Source: Aureibacter tunicatorum
GTDB lineage: Bacteria; Bacteroidota; Bacteroidia; Cytophagales; Cyclobacteriaceae
DNA: 64,000 nt
Reading direction: 5' to 3'
Assembly (NCBI RefSeq): GCF_036492635.1
Contig: NZ_AP025306.1
Location: 124,001-188,000, forward strand
The notes below the pieces were generated by a model. The model was not told where the DNA came from, ran no database searches, and was given only the letters and a program-made list of their open reading frames with translations. This document shows positions 1 through 11,600 of this stretch, piece after piece. Every line of letters begins with the position of its first letter. Positions within the stretch are counted from its first letter, which is position 1. A program made the position numbers and the translations under genes.

Positions 1-444
1 TTTGACAAAGTTAGATTTTACAATAATAAAGGTATCGATGAAGGTGGAGCGGCGTTGTTGGCGGGTGTTCAAACGTTCTATGTTGATGAGGGTGTTTTCG
101 TTTCAAATAAAACTGAATATAGCAATGGTTCATGTTTGTATTTGGAAGATGTGGTTAAAGTTGACATAGAGAAAACCGAATTTGTTAATAACATTACCGG
201 GGTTCAAAAGCTTAAAAATGAGTCTATTGGAGGTCTTCTTTTTCAGGAGAATGGGACTTTGTCAATTACTAGCTCAAAGTTCGTTAGAAATGATGCGTAC
301 AAGCATTCCCCTAGTTTGTTGAAATTGCAGAATGTGAGTTTCTCTGATAGGGGAGGAAATTGTTTAGGAAAAGGAGATGAGGCGAATTCTGAACCTTATT
401 CAAATCATAATAGATTATTTGAGAAATTTAAGTATTGTGAATAG
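1..444 (+). CDS. C-terminal part of a beta-helix-type surface protein (5' truncated)
   Basis: The frame is open from the first base of the window, so only the last 147 residues are seen. The residues repeat loosely in the style of parallel beta-helix (POMP/pectate-lyase-like) proteins: short runs such as 'FYNNKGIDEGGAAL', 'FVSNKTEYSNGSCLYL' and 'FVNNITGV', with F-x-N-N and G-G-A turns. No T9SS sorting domain is visible at the C-terminus, which ends in FEKFKYCE. A strong terminator follows at once. Function unknown; probably surface-exposed. The fold is my inference from the repeat pattern. Confidence 0.6.
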   Translation, partial: FDKVRFYNNKGIDEGGAALLAGVQTFYVDEGVFVSNKTEYSNGSCLYLEDVVKVDIEKTEFVNNITGVQKLKNESIGGLLFQENGTLSITSSKFVRNDAYKHSPSLLKLQNVSFSDRGGNCLGKGDEANSEPYSNHNRLFEKFKYCE

Positions 445-464
445 AATTAATTAATATAATGTTG

Positions 465-497
465 AAGCACTCAAGGTGATTGAGTGCTTTTTATTTT
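465..497 (+). terminator. Rho-independent terminator after the beta-helix gene
   Basis: A perfect 10-bp stem (465-474 with 480-489) has a 5-nt loop and is followed by a T-rich run. It lies 20 bases after the stop codon. Confidence 0.85.
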
Positions 498-521
498 TTA
501 TGCTCAGAGTATTAAGTAATC

Positions 522-2189
522 ATGAAAGATTATTTTAATGGAAACTTTTCAAATGACAAACGAAGATTAGCAGGAAAGAAAGGAATATCAAAAATAGCAA
601 GACCGGTGACTATTCAATGTATGATGCCTTCTTGTGATTTACGCTATTATTATTATAGAGATTTAGAATTGTCAGAAAGAGTGTCAGGAGATAAAGATCT
701 TGAAAAGTTGGTGTATCTTCTTGATTCATACCATAAAATCAAACCTCTGGATTATAAGACTGTGTATCAACGTTTTGGGCTTCTGTCAAAAATGTTTGAA
801 TCTTTAGCAAGTTGGTTTTCAAGAATTGTAGCCGTTTATTCCGATGATGGAAATATTGTGTTTCACGGTGGCGCTAAAGTTATGTATCGTTTGATGGCTG
901 AAGTACAGGAAGAGCATGGTGAAATGGTGGACTATGTGATGTCTAATAATTTGCCCATTTGGATTAAAGAGTCTGCAAAATTGAATGAACCTTGGAATAG
1001 AAGAAACCTTAAAGGTTTGCCTAAGGAGGTGAATGAACTATGGGAGAAGTTGCTTAGTCAAAAAAGCAAGTTTGAGGTATTGGTTAATTCCAAAGAAAAA
1101 GTTTGGATGCCTAATGAAAGACATGGTAGACAAGAGTTATTGGGTGCTATTGATAAAGGCACTAAAGAAGTTGAATATACTCTGCCTGACGAGGAAGAAA
1201 CTAAAAAGAAGCTTTTGAGACCTTCGATAACAAAATATAATCCCAAGTTATGTGATGATGTGAAAACTAAAAAAAGTGTTCAATGGTCTGAAGAGGTTTT
1301 GGATCTGACTGATTCAAGGTTCGATTATTCAACAAGAGTGGCACCCCCGGATGATATTCTTACATCAAACTCTGGAATAATGAAAGGTGAATTTGCTAAA
1401 TCAATGACTCCTCAAGAATGGCATAAGGAGAAAAGGTACCATAAGAAACTCTCGAAGCCCAGTTCATGTCGACCGCACTTATATGGCCCCGATATTATGA
1501 CCGGAAGGGTTGCTTCTGCAAATAAATCCGTTATATCTGGTTTAGGAGAAATGAACTGGTTTCCGAATTTTGCTTTTAACATGTACAGAGAGATGGCAAG
1601 ATTGATGAATTTCGAAGAAGGACGATTCCTTATACGCGAACTATTAGGTGATCAATTGTCTGATACGTTTGGTAAAGCTGTGGTAGTTCCAGTTGCAGGG
1701 ACATTGTATGATCATCCTAATTATTTTGTGAATGTGCCGGAAGAATTAACAATTAAAGAAACAGTTTTAGAAAAAAAGATAGAAAAGGGTTTTGTTGATT
1801 TAAGCTTGCATATGCCTGAGGCTCCTAAGGACATAGAAATGTATCTTCCATCACGGAAACTTTTGGATACAGAATTATCAGCATTAGGAAATGATTGGAA
1901 AAGAATGCGTATGCAGGATGGCGAAGTTCATGAAAGAGGTCGTTTTATCCCAGTTCCAAGCTTTATACATTTGGCAACTCTATTATACATAATGAACTTA
2001 GGACGGTTGGGGGTGTATGATAGAGCATCTGAAATGAGTATGGCTATAGACTTTACAAATAGGTTGCGCAAACAGGCTGGACTAGAAGAAACAAGACGAA
2101 CACATTTACAAACACACTTGATTACTTGGGTTGAAACGGCTCATGATGTGATCGGAAAAGAAAATTATTTTAAAATTAGATTGTTTTAA
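522..2189 (+). CDS. M91-like (NleD-type) pseudo-peptidase, possible secreted effector
   Basis: A 555-aa protein with no signal peptide or membrane segment. Near residue 30 it has a 'PVTIQCMM' motif that recurs as 'PVQCMM' in the protein at 17103; the two also share V-x-Y-x-M-x(4)-PIW(I/V). The C-terminal third resembles the M91 effector-peptidase layout as I recall it: 'EGRFLIREL' (about residue 365), a hydrophobic P-x-x-x-H-x-A helix around H483, and 'FTNRLRKQAGL' (about 511-525), equivalent to the E-N-x-L-R-x-E-x-G-L motif. The expected HExxH zinc site reads HLATL, so one His and the Glu are missing and catalysis is unlikely. It is a single-gene unit between two terminators. The M91 assignment is inference; the paralogy with 17103 is seen directly. 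Confidence 0.55.
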   Translation: MKDYFNGNFSNDKRRLAGKKGISKIARPVTIQCMMPSCDLRYYYYRDLELSERVSGDKDLEKLVYLLDSYHKIKPLDYKTVYQRFGLLSKMFESLASWFSRIVAVYSDDGNIVFHGGAKVMYRLMAEVQEEHGEMVDYVMSNNLPIWIKESAKLNEPWNRRNLKGLPKEVNELWEKLLSQKSKFEVLVNSKEKVWMPNERHGRQELLGAIDKGTKEVEYTLPDEEETKKKLLRPSITKYNPKLCDDVKTKKSVQWSEEVLDLTDSRFDYSTRVAPPDDILTSNSGIMKGEFAKSMTPQEWHKEKRYHKKLSKPSSCRPHLYGPDIMTGRVASANKSVISGLGEMNWFPNFAFNMYREMARLMNFEEGRFLIRELLGDQLSDTFGKAVVVPVAGTLYDHPNYFVNVPEELTIKETVLEKKIEKGFVDLSLHMPEAPKDIEMYLPSRKLLDTELSALGNDWKRMRMQDGEVHERGRFIPVPSFIHLATLLYIMNLGRLGVYDRASEMSMAIDFTNRLRKQAGLEETRRTHLQTHLITWVETAHDVIGKENYFKIRLF

Positions 2190-2195
2190 AAAATG

Positions 2196-2236
2196 AAAAC
2201 CCCAGTGAAAAATGAGTTAAAAATTTCAGGGGTTTT
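2196..2236 (+). terminator. Terminator after the 522-2189 gene
   Basis: AAAACCCC at 2196-2203 pairs with GGGGTTTT, and an inner TGAAA/TTTCA stem extends it. It begins 7 bases after the stop. Confidence 0.75.
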
Positions 2237-2424
2237 CTGTTTTAGGGGGATCTTGATTTTCCAATACATACACTTACTAAATAAAAGGTAACCCTATAAT
2301 ATGGGAGTTTTTTTATTTTTTTCGATGAATGTAATTATGCGAAGAAAATCACTGCCTAACTTTTATTTATGAACACTTCAAAGATATTCTTTATGAATGA
2401 AAAATGGAAACCCGTATTTGTTGG

Positions 2425-2616
2425 TTAGTCTAGTTTTTTCAAGAATTCATTCGAAAATTCATCTAATTCACCAATAGTATATGTTTTTGCAACATGAATA
2501 CCACTATTTTTAAAATTAAATGATGAATTTTGTGGTACTATGCTAATATTGAATGAAATTTGCATAAAAGTGTAATTGGAAACTGATTTTGAGTTCAGTG
2601 TGCTTTCAATGGGCAT
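2425..2616 (-). CDS. Possible small hypothetical protein (63 aa)
   Basis: The only open frame of note in the 474-bp gap between 2189 and 2664. The product has a normal amino-acid mix and a C-terminal 'GELDEFSNEFLKKLD', but no signal peptide, recognised motif, ribosome-binding site or TAnnTTTG box. It could be a remnant or a chance frame. The rest of the gap is AT-rich and shows nothing else beyond the terminator at its left end. Confidence 0.2.
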   Translation of the reverse strand: MPIESTLNSKSVSNYTFMQISFNISIVPQNSSFNFKNSGIHVAKTYTIGELDEFSNEFLKKLD

Positions 2617-2663
2617 GAATTATAAAAGTGAGAAAATAAATTATTATATCTAAAAACAATTAT

Positions 2664-5600
2664 ATGGCTGAAAACTACATGAAAAAACTTAAGGCTTTTT
2701 GGGCTTTTAGGTGGAGTAGCATATGGAGCAAAGCATTGCTTCTGTTCGGATTTATATTATATATAAATTCGTTAGCTATAGCTCAAAACCGTAATGGGGC
2801 CGTTGATTTGGCTTCATCGGGAGAAGGAGCATGGATGCGTATTAATGACGAGGACTCAAGTAAGCCTATGGGAATCGAAAGTTCTGCATTTACTGTTGAG
2901 ATGTGGGTAAAACTACAATCCAATAATAGTAATGATATGTGTTTCTTTGATTTCAGAACTAAGGACAATCGCTTAGCTTTTGTTTATAAAAATAATACTT
3001 CTTTTAGAGTTGAAACACGTGGTAAAGTAGGTAATACTCACTGGAGCCCTAGTGGGATTTCTTCATCAACTGTTTTTTTAAACAACTGGGTTCATGTAGC
3101 CTTTGTCTATAATGGAGGATCGTTAGTTCAAATATATATTAATGGTAGCAGAAAATATAGTAAGAACTTTACTAAAGATGGGAATAATATTACAGCATTA
3201 TACCCAAAACCAAACGATCACTCTGGCGATGGACATTGTTATATAGGAGCTACTTCACCAGATGGTACTAAAGGTAAGTTTTATGTTTCGGAAGTAAGAG
3301 TATGGAAGACAAATTTGAGCTCTTCAACGATTAGCAAATACTATGATGAAGAAGTGAATAAATCCCACCCTAATTGGGGAAGCCTTGTAAGGTATTATCA
3401 TGGCACAAAGGAAAATATTGTTGATAACAAGCCTTATATCGACGATGTGATGAATAAGTATGATGCAAGGGTAAATCATGATACGCATACACGTGTGAAA
3501 GATTTATATCCGCCGATCAAACCGCCTGCATTCAACAATAATACTTTTGACTTGAATTTTACAGCTAATGATTGTCAGACGAGTGATATTGATGTGGATT
3601 GGGTAAGTATACATGGTAATACTTATGGATATGAAACGGGGAATGATGTAAAGTACTCGATTAGCAGAAGTAAAGGCAATCACGGAACTGAAATAGATCG
3701 AGGGACTTCTAGCAATTATAGAGACACAGATGTGTCCCCAGGAGACAAGATCAGGTACAAGTTACGTACATATTGGTATGTGAATGGAGTTAAGAAATAC
3801 TCAGATGACGCGATTTATTCTGATTATGGAACAATTAAAGAACAATATTCTGCTCCAACGAATTTATCCGCTACTACTGAAAAGTGCGATAAAAGCATAG
3901 ATATTTCGTGGTCGGCAACTGACAATCCTCCTAAATGGACAGTTCAAAGGTCTAACAATAGCTCATTTTCAAGTGGCAATCATACCGCTACATCAAATTT
4001 AGGTGGTACAAACAGATCCTTTTCTCACGGTAATCAGGCTTTAGAACAAAATCGTTATTATCGTGTAAAGGCAAGTGGTACAGATGGAAATGGTTGTACA
4101 GTAAGCGGAGCATGGTCTTCAGGCGTAAGAGGTTATACCTCTACACAGCCTAAGTCTCCGACTAATTTCACTTTAAGTGAAGATATTGCCAATGAGCGTA
4201 TTAATCTTTCATGGAGCAATCCTTCTTCTAGCCTTTCTGATAGTTGGGTATTGAAGAAAAGCAAATCCGATGGCTCAGATGAAGTGACCATTGATTTGCC
4301 ATTGGGTACAAGGTCTTATCAAGATGATGATATCGAAACTTGTGAATCTTATAGATACTCAATTGCCTCAGTTAATGAATGCGCGGTTGAAGGAGTTTAT
4401 TCGCCAATAGATAAAACAGGAAACGTGTCTATCGATCTTTCGAATAAGATCACTAAGGTTGAAGCTTCCAAAGGTTATCATCCAAATAGTGTGAGGCTTC
4501 AGTGGGAAGTTGATGGATCGTTGGGAGATATTGATAGATTTAGAATTTTCAGATCAGATGCGGAGAAAATCAATTATCAATTGATAAAAGTAGTTGATAA
4601 TGACCTCATATTCGATGACGAGACAGCATTGGGCGGTAAATTTTATAATTATAAAGTCGCTGGTGAAGTAGCTTGTGAAAATAACACGATTTATACGAAT
4701 GAGCCTGTGGATTTAGGCTTTATGATTCCTTATGGAGTTGCTAATGGACATGTGGAGTATGAAGGCGGTAATGCTGTAGAAGGCGTAACGATAAATTTTG
4801 AGCAGGAAAATGCTTCTTCCGGCAAAAGTTTGGAATTTGACGGAGGAACGAGAAGTTACGTCGACCCCAAGAAGAGAATTATTGATATGGGTAAAGCTGA
4901 CTTTACTTTGGAAGCTTGGATAAAGACAACTTCCAAAGGAGTCGGCTTATTCGCAAATGCTGATAATGATAACCGATGGGAATCAGGAGAAAAGTCGTTT
5001 TATCTTGATGGAAATGGAAAACCTACTTATGTAGGACATGGATGTAATTTTATACGCTCGACTATTTCAGTAAATGATGGTCAATGGCACCATGTGGCGC
5101 TATCTTATGATTACCTGGGAGGACCTAATCCATCATATGCAATTTATGTCGATGGTGAAAATGTGACTGCTGGCAATAGCAATTTCACTCCGAATAGAAA
5201 TGAGAATCCATTTATGATGTTAAAGATTGGTCGCAATAATAACAACGAGTCTAAAAACCATTTTGATGGAAATATGGATGAGATTCGTGTGTGGGATATT
5301 GCAAGATCAGAAGAAGAAATTAAGGCCGATTTTAAAAGGTTTTTGAGTGGGGGAGAGGATAATTTGCTTGTATATTATCGAGCTAATGAAGGTGTTGGCA
5401 CAAATGTATATGATGCTTCGAATGAAAATACAGTGTTTAATAAGAACGATGGAGTTTTTGTAGGAGACATTACTTTTAGTGATGAAATTCCTGAAACTTC
5501 AAAGATTGGTATTACTGGCGTTACGGATGAGTTTGGCGATTATACTATCGATTATATTCCTTATTCTTCAGGAGGTGAAATATTCAGAGTAACACCATCG

Positions 5601-8600
5601 CTTGGACAGCATGCTTTTGAACCATCTTCGCGTTCGGTTTATGTAGGAGATGGAGCCCAAACTCACAATGGACTTGATTTTACAGATATTTCCTCATTCT
5701 TAGTACAAGGTAAAGTCACTTATAAGAATAGTGAAGTGCCTGTGGAAGGAGTACAAATCATGATCGACGGTGTTCAGGCAGTAGGAGTGGATAATAAGCC
5801 TGTTCGCTCTGATGAGAATGGAAATTATGCTATTGATGTGCCAATTGGTTATCATTATTTATCTGTTGAGAAAGATGGTCACGTATTTTCCGAAGGATTC
5901 TTCCCTCCAAAAAATGAATTTGGAGATATTGAATTGCATGAATTTACCGAAGATTTAACAGTTAATTTTACGGATAGCACTAAGGTAACGGTCGCTGGTC
6001 GTATCATCGGTGGTAGCAGAGAAGGTGATAAGGAAATAGGCTTTGGCAAATCAATAAATAATATCGGTATCGCGGATTTGACATTGAAGCTTCAAAAAGA
6101 AGGGTATGACTTGGATGTTACGGATGATGCTTTGTATGGTATTGTTAGTTTGCAAACTGATGCTAGAACAGGAGAATACCAACTTGAGTTGATACCTGAG
6201 CAATGGATTGTTCAAAAAGCAGGTAATAATGATTACTTCTTGGATCCAGTTGACCTTCCAGTTGTGGATTTGAGACATTCTGTCACTGAGTTAATAGCAT
6301 TGGATAGTGCGGAAGTAGAGGGAGCTGAAACTGTTACTTTTGATGTGGATACTTTCTATTATCATCATAAATTAAATTATGTGATTCAAGAAAGACCTGA
6401 CTTAAAAGTATTGGCGAAGAATGATAAGGAATTTAAAGGCGATTCAATTATTGTATTTAATAATCAAGAGACAGGTCTGGAAGATACCTTATTCATCACA
6501 GAGCCGAATCCATTTCCTTATCCTATATTCCAAATGCCTAAGACTTATGAGGCGAATATTTACCTGTTGCAAGTGTATAGAAATCCATTGCATCCTGATG
6601 GGCCGGTGGTAGATGAGGTTCCAGTTGAAGGAGCTGAGATAACTGTAACAGACAATATTGGTCTTGTGGTTGAGGATAATACTGGAAAAACAGATGCTGA
6701 TGGTAAATTTACCTATGAGTTTAAAGCTGGTTTGCCAAGCTTGGTGAGAAATGGTGATGAATCGTATACTAAAACGTTTGAAGTAGATGCGAAAGTTGGA
6801 AATATAGGAGTGAAGTGGAGAGAAGACGATCCTTTTAGAGCTTATGTGCTAGGAGCAAAACCTTTGGAAGGAACAGATTTTGTGTCTTATGGACCGGAAG
6901 TAGTTGAAATGGTCTTGAGAGATCCTCCAGGAAGCAATAGTTATGCGTTTATAGAAAAGGGCTCAACATATACCAAGAAAGAAACTTGGCAAATGAATCT
7001 GGATTCGAATACCGGTCTTGATCAGACTTGGAACAATGGTATGTATATTGGTGCTGGAGGAGGATTGGCAGGACCAATTATTGAAAGCGAGTATCAGTTG
7101 GATTCGGAGATCGGATTAGAGATTCAAAGAGGATTTGATTACGAAGGAAAATATTCTGAACAATGGACATTTACCGAGAGAATCGAAACAAGTTCTGACC
7201 CTGAGGATGTTGGTTCTGATGCGGACGTTTATATTGGTAAAGCTTACAATGCTTTCATTACCAAGACTAAAGGCCTTAAATTGATCCCGAGACAATATTG
7301 TATCGATTTCGGTCTTGAGTATATGGATATACCAGGCAGTGATGTTGTGATTGGTATTATTGATGGATTTGCTGTGGATGACGGAAGTACTGCTACTTAT
7401 TTTGCATATTCTCAAAAACACATAGTTGAGGAATTATTGCCTGAGTTGTTTGTGTTGAGGGATGAATTGTTCAAAGGTGATAATTATACTTCCAATTTGC
7501 CTTATGGCCATAGATATTATGGATTGAATAATGATGACAATAGTTTAGTTCAGTTTAAATTGGATTCTATTGGTCAGAATTCGGCATTGGATACGGCTAA
7601 TATATCTTATACATTTCATGGAGCTGAAGGCGAAACAGATTCAGTTGATTTTGTCAATGAGCAAATCACGCAATGGATGAACGCAATCGCTACGAATGAA
7701 GCTGAGAAAGCAGAAGCAGAAGTAGTGAAAAACTTGTCTATTGATGGTTCTGGCGGAAGAATTTCTGAAGAAATAGAGGAAGTATATGAGTCTGAATATA
7801 ATTGGACTAGCGCCAGAAGGATGAAATTTAAATGGAATGCTGCTTTTGGTGTTAAAATGAATGGCAAAGGCTATACAATGAATAACATCTTTGATGTCGG
7901 CTTAAACTTTGGAAGAGGAGAAGAAACAAAGATTAATCATAGTGTGAAATTTGGTTATGTGATCGATGAGAGAGATGAAGGTGATTATTACAGCATTGAT
8001 ATCAAACACACAAAAGGTATTTCAATTCTTAATAGAAATAAGTTCTCGGATTATATACCTTCCAAAGGCAACTTCATTGAGGATCAATTGATAAGAGCTG
8101 GTATTGCGGGAGGTGTTTTTGCTCCTAAAATCATAGCTTCAAAACTAGCGTATAAGTATACATCTAAATCAAATTCTTTTATAGCAACAGCAGGTTTTGT
8201 GGTAGATGTGGCGATTTTCATGTATGAGACAGGGGATGTGATTTATAATGCTATGAACACATATGATAAGCAAGGGAATATTAGAGAGGATTATGATATT
8301 ACCGGCTTTAGAATATCCAGTCCAATATTTTCTGTAAGAGGTGGACAGTCTAAATGTCCATATGAAGGAGAGGAAATTTCTAGTTTCTATTTTGATGATA
8401 ATGATGAAGGTGTTCAGCTTCATACAGCTACTTTAGCAAGAGAAAATCCAAAATTGGATGTTGAGCCGACGATAAGAGCGAATGTGCCTGAAGATCAACA
8501 AGCAGTGTTTGAGCTTAAGCTTCAAAATGAAAGCGAGTCGGATACTGACATATGGTATGATATTTCAATCGATGAAAGCACAAACCCTGACGGAGCGATT

Positions 8601-11600
8601 ATTTTGATCGATGGTTTAACAGCGGAGCGTTCTTTCCTAGTGCCTGCTTGGGAGACAATATCTAAGACTTTGACGATTCAGAAAGGAGCTTCTGGTGTTA
8701 TGGAGTATGACAGTATTGGTATCATTCTTCATTCACAATGTCAGTTCAATCCGATGGATAGCCAACAAGATATTGCGGACACTATATTTGTGTCAGCGCA
8801 CTTCTTGCCGGAGTGTTCGGATGTGAACTTGGCTAATTTTGAAGAGAATTGGATCATTAATTATGAAGATAATAATCAGGCGACTGTTAAACTGGATAGC
8901 TACGATTTGAATCACTCAACGTTGGAGAAAATTGATTTCCAATACAAGCCATTAAGCGGAGATCCAATAACTGTAAAAGCTTATTTCTTGGATCAGAATT
9001 CTGTGGCTTATCAAGAATTTAATGGACCTAAGGATGTCTTAGATGAGGCTTCAGAGTCATTCTTCTGGGATATTACAGATTTAACGGATAGAGAGTATCA
9101 AGTAAGGGCAAGATCTTTCTGCGCTGATGGTTCTGTTACTACAACTCCTTGGGTAAAAGGAACAATTGATAGAAGCACGCCTAAACCATTTGGAAAGCCT
9201 GAACCAACAGATGGCATCTTAGAATCTTCCGAGGATTTGGCTATTACATTCAATGAGTCAATATTGACAAGCTTGGTAAGAGACAACAATATTACATTGA
9301 GAGGTATTTTAAATGGAGCAGATGTAAATCATAGTACGAGTCTTTCTTTGGACGGTATTGGCGATTATGCGGATATTCCATCAATTTCTTTAAATAATAA
9401 GTCATTCACGATTGAGTTTTGGATGCAAAGAGAAGTTGGTGAAAACGGTGTGATTTTCTCGAAAGGGTCTGGAGAGGATAAGTTAGAATTTGCTTTTGAT
9501 GGAAATAGTGTGAAAGCGACTTTAGGTTCGGATGTATTTGACATTGATCCAAGTTCAGCTTATACTGCCACATATCCGGAGCATGCTTGGCATCATTGGG
9601 CATTTGTTTACAATACTGAAAGCGGTCAATTCTTGGCATATGTTGATGATAAAAAAGTAGCTGACGAGACAGGGTTGTCATTTAACTCCGTGAATATCGA
9701 AAGCGCTTCTATTGGCAAAAGCGCGACTTCTACCGGAATGAATATTAAAGCTAAAGTTCATGAATTTAGAATCTGGGAAGAAGCGTTGACATTGAATCAA
9801 GTATACTCTAGAATGGATGCTACTTTGTCGGGCAATGAAATCGGTCTTTATGGTTACTGGCCGTTTGATGAAGGTTTAGGAACACTAGCTGAAGATAAAT
9901 CATCTGGTAGAAATGCGATTGTTAGCTCAGGTTGGTCATTAGAGCCGGGTGGAGTTGCCTTTGAATTTGATGGCACTAGTCAATATTTGACTGCCAACGG
10001 AACGAATATTTCAATTGGCGATGAGACTGATATGACGATTGAATTTTGGTTCAAAGCGGAAACACCTTCTTCGGATATGACGTTCTTGTCGACTGGTTGG
10101 GGTGAAAATGCATCTGATGAAGTTTCTAATCCACTTTACAGTATGGCGATTACAGCTAATTCTCAAGGAAATATTGTTGTGAATACAAATGGCAATGCTT
10201 GGAATGCTGTTACAAATGACTATTTCGATGATAAGTGGCACCACTTTGCATTGATTGTTGACAGAAGAGCAAATGCTAAAGCTTATATTGACGGACAATT
10301 GCAAAATCAAATCGATGCTTCTGAAGTTGGCGGATTAGCTGGAGCGGAATTTTGGATTGGAGCAAGAGGCCGACGCGCTGAGGTGAATGGAGGTCTTTCA
10401 ATTGAAGTAGATCAGTATTATGCAGGTATGCTTGATGAAGTTAGAGTTTGGAATACGTTAAGAACTTCTGAGCATATGGATTTGTACAGAAATGTGAAAT
10501 TAAGCGGTCAAGAAGTTGGTCTTCAGCTTTACTATCCATTTGAAACATATAATAATGTACAAGGAGCGATTATTATGAATGAGTCATTAACTGACCAACT
10601 TGATTCTGATATTTATGAAAATGGAAAATCAGCAATTGCTAATTCCGGTGAAACTTATTCAGAATTTGGTCCAGCGATCAAGGATATCAGACCTGTTCAG
10701 GATATACCATTCGATTTTGTTGTAAGCGATAATAAGATTATCATCACTCCAATCGTTGATGCGTATCGTATTGAAGGTCAGATATTGGAAGTAAGTGTGA
10801 AAGACATTCAAGACCTTAATGGAAATAGAATGCAGTCGCCGGCAGTTTGGACAGCTTATGTGCAACAAAATCAAGTGAAATGGCAAGAGTCTGAGGTGAC
10901 TGTTTCAATAGAAGTTGGAGAAGAACATGAGTTCACAGTTGGTATTGTAAATGCTGGAGGAATAGCATATGATTATAATCTTGATAATATTCCGAATTGG
11001 CTTTATACATCTGACGCCTCAGGAGTTGTTTCGCCAAATAGTGTGAAAGAGGTTACTTTCAAAGTTGTGGATGGATTGAATACAGGGTTTTATGAGCAAG
11101 GTATCAACTTGTCTACTGTGCTTGGGTTTGATGAAAAGTTGAATGTAAGCGTGAGGGTTTCTGAAGATTCTCCTGAATGGGAAGTTGATCCGAGCAATTA
11201 CCAATATACTATGAATGTATTTGGCCAGCTGATCATTGGAGGAGTTGTGTCCACGGATGAAGGCGACAAGGTAGGTGCTTTTGTGGATGATGTTTGTAGA
11301 GGAGTTGCTAATGTTAAGTTTATTCCTGAATTGGATGCTTATGAAGTATTCTTGAATATTTATAGTAATGAAGCTTTGAATCCAGAAGATATAGATTTGA
11401 GGATTTGGGATGCAAGCAAAGGTAATGTTCATGAAAACGTAACTCCGGATCTACAGTTTGTCCCTAACAAGATTATCGGAACTGCATTAAACCCAATTGA
11501 TATTATCGCTAGTGATGATATTACAAACATTGTTTCATTGAGAAAGGGATGGAATTGGATTTCGTTTAATCTTTATAATCAGTATTTGTCTAAAGTAGAT

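Noticed and set aside
7116-11432. Several minus-strand open frames of 60-137 codons inside the giant LamG gene
   Set aside because: They lie opposite an intact, domain-rich 3341-codon frame and have the low-complexity Ile/His/Asn-rich look of antisense shadows.
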